Source of the DNA: Bacteroidaceae bacterium
Lineage (GTDB): Bacteria; Bacteroidota; Bacteroidia; Bacteroidales; Bacteroidaceae
Direction of reading: 5' to 3'
NCBI GenBank assembly: GCA_017642425.1
Contig: JAGCPB010000059.1
Span: 1-64,000 of the forward strand
Length of the DNA: 64,000 bases
Shown: piece by piece, positions 62,841 through 64,000 of the stretch
Position numbering within the stretch: position 1 is the first letter of the stretch
Layout of the letters: each line of letters opens with the position of its first letter
Program-made: the position numbers and the translations under genes
The notes under the pieces: model-generated
The model's input: only the letters and a program-made list of their open reading frames with translations
What the model was told of the DNA's origin: nothing
The model's database searches: none

Positions 62841-64000
62841 ATGAGAATCCTTATAGAAGAATATCAATACGCATACGAGGATGTGAGCCAGATGGCTCCA
62901 AGCCTTGAAATCCAGCATGACGCAGAAGGTAAAGTTAGCCTGAGCCGTGTTGGCTATTTCTTCTGCCCGGAGGTGGATGATTGCGTATTTATTCTTCCTA
63001 AGGTGTTATTGGAAGGAGATTTTGGACAGGAACTTGTGTTCGGGCATATTCCGCCACGCAACTTGATTGTACTTGACAAATGTAAAGAGTTGACTCCTGT
63101 AGAACGAGATTTCATCTACAACCTTTCTGTTTGGATATATAGGGCTATCTGTGTGTTTAAGGACCATGAGTATGATCGCTTTGGTGGGAAGAAGGCAGCA
63201 CCATCAATCGTGCTTTATAAGCAAATGCCTGTGGCCGGACATTCAAGGAAAAGGAAAGCAAACACATTCTTGGATATTCTGTTGGCTCTGCAACAATGGA
63301 ACAAGGATAATCAGCAGTTTGTAATGTTTATCGTCAAGAATTTGCATGCTGGTTATAACAAGATTAATTGGACGAGAACGATTTCACATTCACAGGCCAT
63401 TATACAAAATGAACTTTCGTCACAGTCTGTCGTTTATTTGAATCCCGTAAACAGAAAACGTAAGATTAATTTTGATGAAGAGTTGCTGGTGATTTATTAC
63501 AGCATTCTCTATTATATCAATGATACTTATGGACTGCCCGTTATTATGAACGTGAACTTTCCTCTGATAAAAGGGGAAAAGTTTAAAACCTATATAAAAG
63601 GCTTTGGCGTCAGACGACTTCGACAGATAAAGTATAAGTATTTCTCGGATAAGGCATTGGAACTCTGGAATCTGTGCTTTGATTTCTTTGACCATCCATC
63701 CCATGTGATGATGAATGTTGACAGAAGAGAGTATTTGATGGTCAAGAACTTCCATATAGTGTTTGAGGCTATTATTGATGAATTGATTTCTGGAGACCAG
63801 AAAATACCTAAGGAACTGATAGACCAGGAAGATGGCAAGGTGGTTGACCACATGTACCAATATCAGGAACTAGTCAATGACGATAGTAGTGAGGACATAT
63901 ATTATATTGGAGATTCTAAGTATTACAAGCGCGGTCACAATTTGCCTAAAGAATCCATATATAAGCAGTTTACATACGCGCGGAATGTTGTCCAATGGAA
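62841..64000 (+). CDS. LlaJI-family restriction endonuclease (incomplete at window end)
   Basis: An ATG 4 nt after the McrB-like stop opens a frame with no stop through the end of the window, giving 386 visible residues. The part near the end, DIYYIGDSKYYKRGHNLPKE followed by SIYKQFTYARNVVQW, is the core of LlaJI-type nucleases (McrC-like partner, PD-(D/E)XK fold). Asp358 and Lys360 would be the D and K of the catalytic D-x-K. The N-terminal part has the beta-barrel and helical character of McrC-like subunits. It needs the McrB-like motor for activity in known systems. It is missed by ORF calling that requires a stop codon. Confidence 0.85.
   Translation, partial: MRILIEEYQYAYEDVSQMAPSLEIQHDAEGKVSLSRVGYFFCPEVDDCVFILPKVLLEGDFGQELVFGHIPPRNLIVLDKCKELTPVERDFIYNLSVWIYRAICVFKDHEYDRFGGKKAAPSIVLYKQMPVAGHSRKRKANTFLDILLALQQWNKDNQQFVMFIVKNLHAGYNKINWTRTISHSQAIIQNELSSQSVVYLNPVNRKRKINFDEELLVIYYSILYYINDTYGLPVIMNVNFPLIKGEKFKTYIKGFGVRRLRQIKYKYFSDKALELWNLCFDFFDHPSHVMMNVDRREYLMVKNFHIVFEAIIDELISGDQKIPKELIDQEDGKVVDHMYQYQELVNDDSSEDIYYIGDSKYYKRGHNLPKESIYKQFTYARNVVQW

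Noticed and set aside
1-64000. CRISPR array, tRNA or rRNA genes
   Set aside because: No regularly spaced direct repeats, cloverleaf-like or rRNA sequences were seen on reading the window.
52658-64000. Prophage or integrative element
   Set aside because: No integrase, excisionase, phage structural or conjugation genes and no flanking direct repeats were visible; the right border lies outside the window.

Overview
The window looks like a chromosomal segment of a Bacteroidales bacterium, most likely Prevotellaceae-like. The signs are the -7 promoter motif TAnnTTTG, A-rich leaders without Shine-Dalgarno sites, SusB-type GH97 enzymes, a fimbrillin-like lipoprotein, C10 (streptopain-type) protease, secreted proteins ending in a Prevotella-style 'YDLQGRP...GIYIxxGKK' sorting tail (type IX secretion), DUF3575 and paired Omp85-like proteins. 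No rRNA, tRNA, CRISPR array, integrase or transposase gene is visible.

Layout. 1-321: end of a possible AraC-type sensor domain without a DNA-binding domain. 745-6691 (minus): glycan-degradation set GH97, GH3, PQQ-type propeller. 6733-10498: guaA, a divergent membrane-anchored LytTR regulator, and a NupG-type nucleoside transporter. 10669-14723: DUF3575 envelope protein and two tandem Omp85-like beta-barrel proteins. 14733-18472: zinc block (His-rich CobW GTPase, Fur/Zur regulator), a QueH/5-formyl-THF cyclo-ligase fusion and an EFR1-type ferredoxin-flavodoxin. 18449-24701 (minus): fimbrillin-like lipoprotein, C10 protease and a second GH3. 24938-30696: MacAB-TolC-type efflux operon. 30773-32119: M20 dipeptidase. 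32211-44427 (minus): three secreted proteins with cohesin-like domains, two of them giants that also carry a dockerin. 44624-52650: small envelope proteins, a second GH97, small metabolic genes and a DUF2442-HTH regulator. Between 49,013 and 52,043 five intergenic gaps carry related palindromes with TGACGCAAA / TTTGCGTCA ends.

52658-64000 is an AT-richer defence island running off the right edge. It begins with AbiH. From 54120 there is one tightly packed plus-strand operon: C5-cytosine methyltransferase 1, a large protein with a MutL/MORC-like GHKL ATPase at the N terminus and a histidine-kinase-like ATPase at the C terminus, a receiver-domain protein, a small caspase/CHAT-like protein with a His-Cys pair, methyltransferase 2, a third small methyltransferase-like protein, a McrB-like AAA+ ATPase and a LlaJI-family nuclease (incomplete). 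The two methyltransferases, McrB-like motor and LlaJI nuclease form a recognisable LlaJI/McrBC-type restriction-modification system. The GHKL, receiver and CHAT-like genes sit between the two methyltransferases and read as a built-in sensing, signalling and protease module. That combination is the best candidate here for an undescribed system.
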